In this document: positions 25,218 to 37,703 of the stretch, piece by piece
How the letters are laid out: each line of letters starts with the position of its first letter
Position numbering within the stretch: the stretch's first letter is position 1
Assembly: GCA_933228675.1 (NCBI GenBank)
Contig: OW121743.1
Location: 50,149,922-50,213,921, forward strand
Direction of reading: 5' to 3'
Length of the DNA: 64,000 nt
From: Stomorhina lunata
Taxonomy: Eukaryota; Arthropoda; Insecta; Diptera; Rhiniidae
Notes under the pieces: model-generated
The model's database searches: none
What the model saw: the letters and a program-made list of their open reading frames with translations, nothing else
Told to the model about the DNA's origin: nothing
Translations under genes and position numbers: made by a program

Positions 25218-25670
25218 TCGGTTTAAGGAACTGAAACATTCACAAAAAACCGATAACCAATTTTTCAAAAAAATTCCGGAAAATCTGAAAATTGATAAAA
25301 ATATTTTTTTTTAATTTGACGTGATACAGACATTTCCACTAATCTGCCTGCATAAATTTAGCTCGATTGGATTACGGAAAATGGCTTAAAAACGTATCCA
25401 AATTCTTTCGCACAGGCAGACAGACGGACACTGCGAGCCTTATGTTTTAAACAAAAAAAATTCTAACGTGTACATGAAAATCGGCGATACACTACACGTG
25501 TATTTTTATGTTTTGTCCTCTTTCTGAAAAAGTATATTTGGTTCATGGGACAGAATGTGTGTAACACGGTGTTATGAATCGGAAATATTAGAAAATTCAA
25601 AGAACCCTTTTCTAGGGACCAAAAAACGTGTATTTTTAAACAAACAACTTTTCCATGGTTTGAGTATAAT

Positions 25671-28093
25671 AACAAGTAAGAGTGGTATATTCGGCTTTGC
25701 CGAATCTTGGATACCCTTCACCAATGGTGCTGCAAAAGTACTTAATGTAATTCCAAGCAAAATTTGGTTATACTAGTATTATATGCAAAGAGTCTTTAAA
25801 ATTAAGAGTCGGAAAAAGAAAAGCTTTTCGGTGGCGTCATCATCTAGAATAGTTATGCACCCAAAGGTTAGGTTGGGCAGGTGGCTGATGTCTAGGGAAG
25901 CTTCACTTGGGTTTTTAAGTGGTCCCTTTGTGAAAGATAATGATTACTAGACTACAAATAGAGAATGCATATTTAAGCCAGCCAGTAGCTTCGAAATAAA
26001 ATAGACACATATTTTACGAACATTTAATAAAGTTCGATAGACCAGATAAACCATGCAGAAAAGATGCTTCAAAATGTAGATGCCCTTAGATTTGCAATAG
26101 CACATCGATTTGATAAAGTTTAAGTATTCTGGCATGCAACCCAAAAACACAGTGCCCAGTGAGGGTTGTGCACTTTAATTCGTACGAATTATCCAACTAG
26201 TAAAAGTTCTTGATTAGTTATGTAAAACTCTGAAGTTAGCGGAATGATTTAGGTCAAAGCTTTAACAATGATAAGCCATAAAATTATAGGGTATACACTC
26301 TTAGTTTTAGATACATACGTGAAATATATAGCTTTTGAATGGATGGATATCAGCTTTGTCGGAAAAGTTATTAAAGATTTACTTATTTATCTGAAGTTAG
26401 TTAATTAATTAAAATGAACACTTCATCAATAATATTTGGGATGTATAGTTCTTTCGATCTGTCCGATGGATGTTTGGAAAGTTTTGCTCTAGTTCCTTGT
26501 GCAATTTTAATGTGATTTAGTTTGTCAGCATTAAATCGATTCCCGGTCGGGGTTATATGGGAGATTTCACTAAATGTGAATAGAGCTCGCCCATTTTCAA
26601 TATCGAACTTTTCAAGAGATCAGAAATACTTTTGTCAAATGTTGTCTCTCTAGAAAGTTTATTTTAGGCGCTATTGCCCTGAATATCAATATTGTACAAC
26701 GTCTTTATAAATGTCATAATCGTATCTTAGGCGAAGTTATACGGGATCAATTGTCAAATGTGAACGGATTTCTCCCAATTGCAATTAAAAAATTTAAATT
26801 TTCGTTGATATATGAGATACTTACATACATATGTAGGTTTTGAACGGATATCATGTAATTAGCTGCATTTTTGTACTTCCTAGGAAGATTACCTATAATT
26901 TGATATATAATACATTCTCAAATGTTATCATAATGTTCAAAAGTCAGACACAAAATTAAGATTAATGCAGAGTGTCTGTCTGCTAAAATCAGATTTGTGG
27001 AGCTCCTGGATTTTACACAAAATTTTAGGATATTGGGCCACCCTGAATTTTATCATTGTCGATCAAAACACCATCGCTTAAACGCTAAATTATATCTACC
27101 ACAAATTACCGAATGCATCAGGATTTAGGTAATCTCCTGCGAAGGACGCTATTAAAATTCATCAAAATGAACACCTGATATATCGACAAAACAGGAACTC
27201 CAAAAACTTGACTACAACAGAAAAAATTACAGACAGGTAGACGGACGGACAAAAAAACAGACGGACGGACGGACGGACAAACAAACAGACGGACGGACAG
27301 ACACACAAACAGACGGACGGACGGACGGAGGTCGCGAAATCGATTTTCCTGCCGATTCAAAGTTGATCGGTACAGTTTGAATGGTATTCGTAATCAGATT
27401 TGTGGAGTATAGATTTTAGAAAATCCTCACACAAAGAACGATGTTAAATTTCATCACAATCGGTCCATAAACACCTGAGATATCGCTGAAACAATACTTA
27501 CGAAATGTAAACAAAATTTCTTAGACACGTACTTTGGGCAATTTGCTGTACATCAAATGTAGTGTTTTGGCGATATCTCAATTGTTTATGGACCGCTTTT
27601 GATAAAATTTAATAACGGGCTTGGCGGGGGAATTTCCTAAAATCTGATATAAAATTTATGTAGGTCCGTGCTAAAGGAGGATGGTTTTTCCTATTTCTGC
27701 ATTTCATTTTTTCAACAAACATTCTCTAATGCGAACTTTGGGCAATTTCCGATACATCAAATTCAGTGTTTTGGCGATATCTCAGTTGTTTATGAACCGA
27801 TTTTGATAAAATTTTACAGAGTGCTTTGGGAAACTATTTCCTACAATCTGATATATAAAATATTATCACATGTACACCAGGAGTATCTTTTTTCTCTTGT
27901 TATTTAAAAGTGTGTTTCAATCAAAAATTTTAAAATTTTCGTCTAATTTTTGGTATTTTTTCGATATTTTCGGTGTTTATAAACCGATTTTAATGAAATT
28001 TAATAGCGTTCATTGCGGGAGAATTTCCTAAAATCAGATATATAATTTATGTAAGAACATCCTCCAGGGGCTTCAGAAACTTGATTTCAACAG

Positions 28094-28147
<54 letters not shown>

Positions 28148-28288
28148 GGATATCGCTTAATCGATTCTCCTCCCGATTCTGAGTCGATCGGTATAATTTT
28201 TATAGGGTCTACGATCACTAATAAAAAAATTACAAACGGAATCACAAACTTATAATACCCTTTCACCTATTGGTGAAGGGTATAAAAA
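25671..28288 (+). mobile_element. DINE-like element, second family
   Basis: The head is AACAAGTAAGAGTGGTATAT with hairpin ATTCGGCTTTGCCGAAT, then ATACCCTTCACCAATGGTG. The tail is CCTATTGGTGAAGGGTATAA, an inverted match to the head. The tail is preceded by a CAGA tract (about 28092-28150), GATATCGCTTAATCGATT and GATCGGTATAATT. The interior holds three or four modules of about 190 bp with GGCGATATCTCA and TTTATGAACCG. A second CGGA-rich tract lies at 27233-27330. A dispersed repeat (25866-26140) lies inside, so the 2.6-kb span is probably composite. Confidence 0.65.
25866..26140. repeat. Dispersed repeat, related to 15672-15870
   Basis: It shares GTTAGGTTGGGCAGG, GAAAGATAATGATTACTAG and GTTCGATAGACCAGA-like segments, in the same order, with the first copy. 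The minus-strand ORF at 25947-26150 covers it but shows no domain. Confidence 0.5.
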
Positions 28289-28828
28289 TTATTTCATAAC
28301 TAAAGTCTATACTTACAAGGGTTTTCAAGTACTACTGCTGTGGATAGGGCAATAGTATTGAAAAAGTAGCGGTATAGAAATTGCCTATAAATCGATCAAT
28401 TGTTCATCATAAATAATTATATATGAAGAAATAAAACAACTTAAGCATACTATAATTCTGTATAATATACAAGTAAATGTATTTAATATCTATAAATGTT
28501 TTTGATACATTTCCCTAATATTTGCTGCTAAAATGATGAACTCATATGTTTTTATTTTAGTAGAAAATTTATTGCATTACAATCGCTCTTAAATTTTAAT
28601 ATCACCCATAAAAGAGGAGAACTTCTTATGATTATTTAGATTAAATAACTTAAATATAATGTATTGAGAATTCCCAGCAGTTGAAAGGTTAACCATCGTA
28701 TCCAACATATAGCCACCTATAAAGTCATTAACATTACCGCTAACACTTATGTTAGTGTTACAAGTAGACCGCTGATGTTAGGGATTTGGCTTTATTTAAC
28801 ATGATAAACCTAGTATTATCAAGATATA
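28289..28828. other. AT-rich spacer, no gene recognised
   Basis: No ORF, tandem repeat or element end recognised. Confidence 0.5.
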
Positions 28829-30152
28829 CCCAGCAAAACTTTGGTAATAGCAAGTACTCTGGTAACTGGTTACCTTGTAATGACTACAACATACACTCCA
28901 AATAACTAATAAGTTATTACAGAAGTACTTATGTATTTGTAATTAAAATGGTAATTTGAACTGAATGGCCCGGGTTCGAATCCCACCAAGACCAAAAATT
29001 TTTTTTAATTTTTTTTATTAAAAAAAGTCTTTTTAAATGATTTTTGAATTTTAAGAACTTAAATATTACCTTCTGTAAAAAAAATTTAAAAACTAATACA
29101 CGGTAATGAAAAATTACCATCGTGAGTCATTTTTGATTATATAGGGGATGTTGGACACCAAACATGGTTCTGATTGGTCTTAACTTGGTAAGCCCAGACA
29201 TACCTTGGCCATCCTTTATCTCAACTGTGGACACTGACCTCCTCGTGTTATCACCCGGGGAACTAGCTTAACACCCCTTAATGTAGTGAGCTAACATGTA
29301 CCGAGAGTTGTTCCATAAGATCGATAAAATGGGTTAGGACGACGGGCTAGTAACCCACTCTTGGAAAGAACAATTACTATAAAGAGGATAAAATTAGAAT
29401 AAAAATGTCCCACCAACTAACCTTAGAAGGAGACGTCCGAAACTTCAATGGAATGACCAAGAAGAGGAACATTTTTCAATGCTTGGCCTATAAAATTGTA
29501 GAATATTTGCACAAGATCAAAGTCCACGGAAGTCTGAAATATGATCGAACTTTGACCTTATCAGGTTGTAACTATAGGCCATTAAAGTAAGTAAGAGTCA
29601 ATGTTATATAAAAACTTATACAAAAAGGAAGATTTAAATTGTTTAAGTTTTAAAATAATTAAAAAAACTTCTTTATTGTTTACTATTATTAAACGTTTAC
29701 AAAAAATCATGTAGATATATTTTTCCAAAAATTACAACAAAGCAAAAAAATCAGGGAACACAAAGTTATTTTCACATGATTTTGGATCTAAAAGTAAAAA
29801 TTGTATATATTAATTATAAGCTGCTAAGTTTTCAACATATGAAGTAGCTCAGTGGAAGAGTCTCCGCCTAGCAGTCGTAGGGTTCTGGGTTCGAGCCCCC
29901 ATGGGGGCATACAAAAAAAAATAGTATTTCGTTTAAAAAATATGTTTCTTAAAAAAAACAACAACAACAAAAGTTTTTGTTGTTGTTTTCCAATTGATAA
30001 CCCAATTCATTAATTTTCTGCAATTGGTAAGTACTTGCCCCCAATGACATCCCCATGTTAATGTAATGACTTAAACAGTGAATTAGTAAGTAGTTCGTGT
30101 TCAATGGTTTAGCTGTTTAACTCATTATTTGGTAATGAAAAGTTTTGCTGGG
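28829..30152 (+). mobile_element. CCCAGC-ended element, complete copy
   Basis: The ends are CCCAGCAAAACTTT and its exact inverse AAAGTTTTGCTGGG, the best-preserved pair in the window. TA lies on both flanks. The first B box is GGGTTCGAATCCC (about 28971), an exact tRNA B-box consensus. The tRNA-like module follows at 29837-29911, then a CAA/TTG hairpin. It is more diverged in the body than the other copies, but its promoter-like boxes are closer to consensus. Confidence 0.87.
29837..29911 (+). other. tRNA-like sequence inside the CCCAGC element
   Basis: It has A-box TAGCTCAGTGGAAGAG, the arm CTCCGCCTAGCAGTCG and B box GGGTTCGAGCCCC. The acceptor stem is not paired, so it is not a functional tRNA. 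Confidence 0.7.
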
Positions 30153-30540
30153 TATGTAAATTTGGTCTAGATGTTGGGCAAAGATGAATGAATTTGTGTG
30201 CATTTGCGCACATAAAATATTTATTACAAAGTTTTTCCTATTTCTTATCAAGAATTTTTATTAAACCGTGAATACTAAACAAAAATTTTATGAGCTAATC
30301 CTGAAAAAGTTTATATGAAATCTATTTTATTGCATTCCAATATTCCAGTAAATTTTTGTAAAAAGAAATTTCAAAGAAACACACTTATATAATATTATTA
30401 TATATATACTTATACATTTACTTACGCATGTATAAACTATGTATATCGAAAATAAAGTCATATCGTTATTTCATATAAGTTTTTATGCTCATCATCGAAA
30501 AGAAATTATATTTCCATTATATTTGTAACAAATCGATAGA
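30153..30540. other. AT-rich spacer, no gene recognised
   Basis: No feature was recognised before satellite C begins. Confidence 0.5.
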
Positions 30541-33030
30541 CATATTTTTCTATAGAAAAGTTTTTGATAGAAATACTTTTCTACAGAAAAGTTTTCGATA
30601 GTAATATTTTTCTATAGAAAAATTTTCGATAAAAATATTTTTCTATACAAAAATTATCGATAAAAATATTTTTCTATAGAAAAATTAACAATGGAAATAT
30701 TTTTCTATAGAAAAATTTTCTGAAAGAAATATTTTTCTATAGAAAAATTTTCTGAAAGAAATATTTTTCTATAGAAAAATTTTCTGAAAGAAATATTTTT
30801 CTATAGAAAAATTTTCTGAAAGAAATATTTTTCTATAGAAAAATTTTCTGAAAGAAATATTTTTCTATAGAAAAATTTTCTGAAAGAAATATTTTTCTAT
30901 AGAAAAATTTTCTGAAAGAAATATTTTTCTATAGAAAAATTTTCTGAAAGAAATATTTTTCTATAGAAAAATTTTCTGAAAGAAATATTTTTCTATAGAA
31001 AAATTTTCTGAAAGAAATATTTTTCTATAGAAAAATTTTCTGAAAGAAATATTTCTATAGAAAAATATTTCCTTCAGAAAATTTTTCTATAGAAAAATAT
31101 TCGCTAGAAATATTTTTTTATAGAAAAATTTTCGCTAGAAATATTTTTCTATAGAAAAATTTTCGCTAGAAATATTTTTCTATAGAAAAATTTTCGCTAG
31201 AAATATTTTTCTATAGAAAAATTTTCGCTAGAAATATTTTTCTATAGAAAAATTTTCGCTAGAAATATTTTTCTATAGAAAAATTTTCGCTAGAAATATT
31301 TTTCTATAGAAAAATTTTCGCTAGAAATATTTTTCTATAGAAAAATTTTCGCTAGAAATATTTTTCTATAGAAAAATTTTCGCTAGAAATATTTTTCTAT
31401 AGAAAAATTTTCGCTAGAAATATTTTTCTATAGAAAAATTTTCGCTAGAAATATTTTTCTATAGAAAAATTTTCGCTAGAAATATTTTTCTATAGAAAAA
31501 TTTTCGCTAGAAATATTTTTCTATAGAAAAATTTTCGCTAGAAAAATTTTTCTATAGAAAAATTTTCGCTAGAAATATTTTTCTATAGAAAAATTTTCGC
31601 TAGAAATATTTTTCTATAGAAAAATTTTCGCTAAAAATATTTTTCTATAGAAAAATTTTCGCTAGAAATATTTTTCTATAAAAAAATTTTCGCTAGAAAT
31701 ATTTTTCTATAGAAAAATTTTCGCTAGAAATATTTTTCTATAGAAATATTTTCGCTAGAAATATTTTTCTATAGAAATATTTTCGCTAGAAATATTTTTT
31801 TATAGAAAAATTTTGGCTAGAAATATTTTTCTATAGAAAAATTTTTGCTAGAAATATTTTTCTATAGAAAAATTTTCGCTAGAAATATTTTTCTATAGAA
31901 AAATTTTCGCTAGAAATATTTTTCTATAGAAAAATTTTCGCTAGAAATATTTTTCTATAGAAAAATTTTCGCTAGAAATATTTTTCTATAGAAAAATTTT
32001 CGCTAGAAATATTTTTCTATAGAAAAATTTTCGATAGAAATATTTTTCTATACAAAAATTTTCGCTAGAAATATTTTTCTATAGAAAAATTTTCGCTAGA
32101 AATATTTTTCTATAGAAAAATTTTCGCTAGAAATATTTTTCTATAGAAAAATTTTCGCTGGAAATATTTTTCTATAGAAAAATTTTCGCTAGAAATATTT
32201 TTCTATAGAAAAATTTTCGCTAGAAATATTTTTCTATAGAAAAATTTTCGCTAGAAATATTTTTCTATAGAAAAATTTTCGCTAGAAATATTTTTCTATA
32301 GAAAAATTTTCCCTAGAAATATTTTTCTATAGAAAAATTTTCCCTAGAAATATTTTTCTATAGAAAAATTTTCGCTAGAAATATTTTTCTATAGAAAAAT
32401 TTTCGCTAGAAATATTTTTCTATAGAAAAATTTTCGCTAGAAATATTTTTCTATAGAAAAATTTTCGCTAGAAATATTTTTCTATAGAAAAATTTTTGCT
32501 AGAAATATTTTTCTATAGAAAAATTTTCGCTAGAAATATTTTTCTATAGAAAAATTTTCGCTAGAAATATTTTTCTATAGAAAAATTTTCGTTAGAAATA
32601 TTTTTCTATAGAAAATTTTTCGTTAGAAATATTTTTCTATAGAAAATTTTTCGTTAGAAATATTTTTCTATAGAAAATTTTTCGTTAGAAATATTTTTCT
32701 ATAGAAAATTTTTCTTTAGAAATATTTCTCTATAGAAAATTTTTCGTTAGAAATATTTTTCTATAGAAAATTTTTCGTTAGAAATATTTTTCTATAGAAA
32801 ATTTTTCGTTAGAAATTTTTTTCCTTAGAAAATTTTTCGTTAGAAATTTTTTCTTTAGAAGATTTTTCGTTAGAAATTTTTTCTTTACAAAATTTTTCGT
32901 TAGAAATTTTTTTCTTTAGGAAATTTTTCGTTAGAAATATTTTTCTTTAGGAAATTTTTCGTTAGAAATATTTTTCTACAATTTTTGTCAGAAATATTTT
33001 TCTATAGAAAATTTTTCGTTCAAAATATTT
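30541..33030. repeat. Satellite C: 31-32-bp tandem repeat, about 80 copies in subfamilies
   Basis: All units carry ATTTTTCTATAGAAAAAT. Ordered subfamilies follow one another: degenerate TCGATA units (30541-30720), CTGAAAG units of 32 bp (30720-31050), CGCTAG units of 31 bp (about 31085-32590), then CGTTAG units (32590-33015) decaying at the right edge. An inverted unit marks the first subfamily change near 31050-31090. Position-dependent subfamilies imply local amplification. Confidence 0.96.
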
Positions 33031-34277
33031 TAAAATCAAATAGATCATGTGACAAATACACATCGTGTAAAGTCTACCTTAATAGATAAATTTGATTACT
33101 GTGACGTATTTTATGGCTGACAAACTTTAGTACGAAGAACGGTAAATGTTCAAACATATGATTTGATTTATTTTTATAGGCGAATTTAAAGATTACACGT
33201 AGATTTTTCTAATGTCGTAAAATAAAAATTGCAAAAACATTGGATGATTTATGATAGCAATTCAAGATTTAAGTCTTTTTTTTGGGCATTAAAATTTTCG
33301 TACACTTCTAGTAGTTGGGTGCAAAAACTATACAGGGCTTTGTCATTTAATTATTTTTATTCAAATGGAATTTGCGCTAAGCGCAATAAAAAAGAAATTA
33401 AATGACAATAAAATGGAACTATAAATAAGGCATTAAAATAAAATATAATACTCTGAATTCCATTCTAAATCATTTCTTTTTGGAAGGGACAATGTTTTAT
33501 TTTTTTTGGAGAAAGTAGTTTTAACTATTTTTATGGTTTGCTTGAAACATGTTTTAAGGGTTTTAAACATTTTTATACTTTAATTTTTATCTTTTATTAC
33601 ACGTTAGTATATTTTTTAGTACTTTTCCTTTTTTAACAAAATTACTTTCTTATATTATTGTCATTACCATGTAAAAGAACTGGAGCTTTTACTTGCAACT
33701 ACCGTTGATATCATATATTAACACATACGTATGTATATTTCGCCATCCAAAATGCAAAGGTGCTTTCCAATACTTTCTTCTACACTCTTCTATTTCCTTA
33801 ACAGGTCATTATACTTAACTGTTCTAAGAGATATTTCTAAAAGAGGATTCGTTTTTGAAAGTAGAGTTTATGTAAAACATATTTAAGAAAAATTTGTTCT
33901 TAAAGAGTTTGATATGACGATATGAACATTTATTTATCGTCACCTTTGTATTGTACATGCAATACATTATTTGGCTGCACGTTGTTAATGATGTAATTAA
34001 AAATCCTTCAAAAACTGTCAACATTATAGTTTTACTTAATGCGTATTTCGTGGTATTTCAATATGAGGTGTTATTTTATAAACCTCATCAAAAAGACAAT
34101 GTACATTCCGGTTATAATAATGGCCTAAGACCCTACCAATCGCATACATTTTTGGTCCATATTTAGTTTTAAGACAATATTCCTCATAATGGGAAAAGCT
34201 TGAGGCTGAAATATGGCGAGATTCGTTAACATTTGACAACATAGGAGATCTTTCAAAATTTTGTAACTACTTTCATT
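33031..34277. other. AT-rich spacer, no gene recognised
   Basis: Small overlapping ORFs at 33824-34242 on both strands show no recognisable domain. Confidence 0.5.
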
Positions 34278-34316
34278 TTAACCCTTCTACTTTCCTTGGA
34301 TTTGTGCCCTTTATAT

Positions 34317-34344
34317 TACCCTTTGGGTCAATATGACCCAACAA
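34317..34344 (+). repeat. Left internal inverted repeat of the piggyBac-like element
   Basis: Contains TTTGGGTCAATATGACCCAA, itself nearly palindromic. It is exactly complementary over 28 bp to 39124-39151. Confidence 0.9.
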
Positions 34345-34399
34345 TGAAATATTAACAAAATTGGATATTTAACATTGGATTTTTTAATTTAGAACCAGC

Positions 34400-34563
34400 A
34401 CAGGTCATCCCCTGCCCCTTCTTATCCAATGCATTGTGTTGGAAGTAGGAAAATAGGTTATGGGAGGGAGGATAGATGGAGTAGTCTTTATGGCTTTAAA
34501 TTTACCTATATTGCAACTGGCAGGGAAAACTTCTGCGGGAAGTGAATTCCATATACGCACAGG
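34400..34563 (-). pseudogene. Non-LTR retrotransposon remnant, ORF2 C-terminal end
   Basis: The minus strand reads VRIWNSLPAEVFPASCNIGKF, the usual C-terminal signature of jockey/CR1-type reverse transcriptase ORFs. It is the continuation of the fragment at 37704-38575, as shown by the uninterrupted relative at 60484-60900. A 3.1-kb insertion separates the two parts. Confidence 0.75.
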
Positions 34564-34849
34564 CCCAAATAAGTCTTCTAGTTTCAATAAGATTGTCTTA
34601 TTAAAAAGTTTTTAGGCAAAGGGGCGTCACAGCAGACAGAACCGAAGAAATAACAATAAGACTGTCTTTTTAGTTTTATGCAGAAAATCTTATTAATTAA
34701 GTTAATAAGGAAATCTGAATAAAATAATAAGATATCTTATTATTTGCTAATTTTTTTATGCATTTTCATACAATTTCGTGTATTTGTGTGTAAAAATTTA
34801 TAATTGTATGAAGAAATTCATTTATTTTTATGCAGAATGTCTTATTGAA

Positions 34850-34970
34850 TTTATTAATAAGAAAATCTTCTTAATCATAAACGATGTCTTATTGAATTTA
34901 TTAATGAGAAAGTCTCTATAATTATATGAGATTTCTTATTGAATTTATTGACAAGAAACTCTTCTTAATT
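34850..34970. repeat. Left subterminal CTTATT...AATAAG repeats
   Basis: Three units of about 37-46 bp share GTCTTATTGAATTTATTAAT or a close variant. The core is nearly palindromic, so the units match those right of the gene in either orientation. Confidence 0.7.
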
Positions 34971-35386
34971 TGTTGTTGTTTGCTTGTTAATGTCTGCTCA
35001 AAACGTCCATTAACACGCAGTTTGCTAAAACATTGAAATTAGCTGTTGAAAAAAGTATGTGTTTGTTGTCTTATTATAACTGTAAATATTGTTGTTCTTT
35101 TCAAAAACACAAAACGACGCAAAAAGAGTGCATCTTGCTGAGCACAATTACAATTCGTTTTCAGTTTGTCTTGAAACGTGTTTGGTGACTGCAACGAAAA
35201 TATAAGTGTATTAAATAGTTTTGAGTTTTCAGAGTAAAACATTAAATTAAAAGTACATACATACAGTAAATATTGTTGTACATACATACATTAAATATTG
35301 TTGCGAACTGATATTCCTCTAATATTTGTTGTTGCGAACTGAGTAACAGTCTTTTCAGTTCTGTTTGATTTCTATTTTTTCCAATA

Positions 35387-37242
35387 ATGTTCAATTTTAT
35401 TACTGAATCAAATAATTTATTTTCCTCGCAACCGAGCCAAGAAAATGAAGTACTCCAGCTATTTAAGTCTTGGGATATGACTGAAGAAATAATATCTAAT
35501 TTAAATGATCGCGGCATAAATTCCGAAATTGTTTTATTAAATATGGAAATGGAAGATATTGATTATTTATTTGATAAGTTGGACACAAAATTTTTTGGTG
35601 AAAAAATAAAATTTAAGGCTGGATTAAGGGCATGGTGGAAGCAAATGGTAAGATATTCATTATAATAGTGATAAGTAATACTTAAAGGAAAAACACACAT
35701 CGAATTGAAAATACTTATATTTTTTTCCAGAATAAACCATTTATTTGCGATGCAGACACGCTGTCAACAAACACTCGTATACTTGAATGGTTGAAAAATA
35801 TTTCCGATCAGTTGGCTTCTAGCGAAAGATCAAGCGTTTCCCTTGCAACTACTACTTCAAAGGATTTGGAAAATATTTTGAAATCGACAGTGAAAGGCCA
35901 ACTGGTATTATCGTATCATGAAAAAAATGGAAATCTAGATAGCAAACATCAAAAATACCTAACGCACTGCATTGTTCATCTGTATGCTGGAAATGGTAAA
36001 ATGAGCAACAACGAAATGAAGGAATGGTCTTATGAGATTCATAAAACTTTTCCGAAAGAGCGGCCGGTAGTATATCATAAATATTTTATTTAAACAATTT
36101 AATTGAATTTATTACTATTTGTTTCTAGGAAACATATTTCCTTGATCGGAAGAAAGGAATGAAAAATCCCACTGGTAAGCTCTTTTCACGCTGGGTTAAT
36201 TCACCTAAAATAAAAATTACAACAGGAATAGAAGATGTTCAATCGCAAGAGGTTTCTATGGATTTTGGTAACCAATTTATAACCTATATTTATTTCTTTT
36301 AATATAACAAAAAATATATTACAGATGATTGCTGTGAAAAAAAATGCTGGTTAGCACATCACTGCGTTCCTTGGGATACAGTTAAAAAATTATGGAAAGA
36401 AACGTCAGCTCTTCGGATGAAAAGTGTAGGAAAATTAACAGATTTTTTAAGAGAGTGGCCACGATACAACGACTCAAACGGTTACGAGCTTGTAAGTAAT
36501 TGCTAATCCTTAATTGAAATTGTTGTCTTATTTTTTAATAAAATAAATTGCTTGTCTTGTTAGATTGAAATAGATTTCGAACATATCCACCCTGGAAAAT
36601 GCAATCAATTGTTTAAGAAGCTTGACCCATTTTTGAAGAAAATTATACCAATTTTAAAATCAGATGTTAAGGATGTAGCTTGCAGAGAAATGTTTTTATC
36701 CAAACTTGACGATGAAAAAACCACCATCGGTATTGATAATGATAATGTTATTTATAATTGTTTATTTCTAATATGGATTCGTTTAAAATTTTACAGATTC
36801 TAAATATTGTGTTATTACTCTGTTGCTTCACGCGCTTTTGCAACCTCAGCGTCTAAATAAGACAACGAAACCGACTATAGCTGATGGACAGGCTGACTTC
36901 ATCACTTTAGTCACTACTCCAAATGACGTTCAACCAAAACTTTCGCAGCTTAAAGAGGAGTACGCGGCCAAAAAAGAAACATTGCAGCCAAAAATAATAG
37001 TTGTTGGGTCAGACTATGCTAATATTTCGGAATACTTTATATACTGTGATGGGATTAAATGGAGGTGCTCCACATATATGAAGTGCATGGAGTATATTAT
37101 TAAACTAAGTTACGTATTTAAAATTCACTATTCACAAAACAGCAAACAAGTTTGGGCATTTATGGAACAATTTTTTTTTGAACTAAGGTCAGAAGACTTT
37201 TCTTCTGTTTCAAATCTTTTAAGCAAACTAGACTCTGATTAA
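35387..37242 (+). CDS. Six-exon gene, SAM-like domain protein of unknown function (about 505 aa)
   Basis: Exons as read: 35387-35647, 35731-36069 (or 36066), 36129-36267, 36325-36491, 36564-36729, 36797-37242. All introns are GT-AG, 57-83 bp, the phases fit, and no stop interrupts the joined frame. Residues about 21-85 resemble a sterile alpha motif domain: LFKSWDMTEEII, GINSEIVLLNM, MEDIDYLF, then FGEKIKFKAGLRAW. The middle carries KTFPKERPVETYF, KNPTGKLFSRWVN and LREWPRYNDSNGYEL. The C-terminal exon has KPTIADGQADFITLV and IIVVGSDYANISEYFIYCDG. From memory this arrangement belongs to an uncharacterised family of animal proteins, some annotated as SAM-domain proteins, with many copies in some insects. 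No nuclease or transposase catalytic motif was recognised. A polyadenylation-like AATAAA lies at 37423. Regulation and function are unknown. Its location inside a split transposon suggests it travels with mobile DNA. Confidence 0.8.
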
Positions 37243-37470
37243 ATTGTTGATTTAAAACCATTAAAAATGCCAAAATTTGCTTGCTGTTTATGTGAAAAGA
37301 CCCATTTACATCCTGATTTGATTTTTTTTGTTTCTTAAAATGATAAAATTTATATAAATACTATAAAATGTATTTTAAGTAACATACTTGTTATTACATA
37401 CATTTATTTTATAATATAAAATAATAAATAATAATAATGATAAAAATAATTATTATTTTCTTCTTATTTC

Positions 37471-37640
37471 CATAAGATGTCTTATTGATTTTATTAATAA
37501 GGTTTTCTTCTTATTTCCATAAGATGTCTTATTGATTTTTTTAATAAGGTTTTCTTCTTATTTCCATAAGATGTCTTATTGATTTTATTAATAAGATTTT
37601 CTTTTTATAATAATAAGTCTTTCTTATTGGTGAAAAACCA
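37471..37640. repeat. Right subterminal 47-bp direct repeats
   Basis: Three units start CATAAGATGTCTTATTGATT at 37471, 37518 and 37565, an exact 47-bp spacing. They share CTTATTGA and TTAATAAG with the units left of the gene. Confidence 0.85.
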
Positions 37641-37703
37641 TAGAGAAGTCTTTTTAACTTTGTTCTATTTTATAGAGCATTTTATGTAGACATTTAGCTC
37701 TGT

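Larger units (their letters stand above)
34564..37703 (+). mobile_element. Insertion carrying the six-exon SAM-like gene
   Basis: It splits a retrotransposon remnant whose unbroken relative (60484-60900) reads straight across the site. The flanks resemble a degenerate target duplication (CGCACAG on the left, CGAACTA on the right). Both sides of the gene carry copies of a CTTATT...AATAAG motif (34587-34970 and 37471-37640), like subterminal repeats of a DNA transposon. No clear terminal inverted repeat was found, so mobility is inferred from the insertion pattern. Confidence 0.55.

Noticed and set aside
28929..29120. Minus-strand ORF containing SWWDSNPGHS
   Set aside because: This peptide is the usual antisense reading of a tRNA B box and is not a gene.
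34036..34242. Small ORFs on both strands as possible exons
   Set aside because: No domain, no splice context, and they overlap each other on opposite strands.
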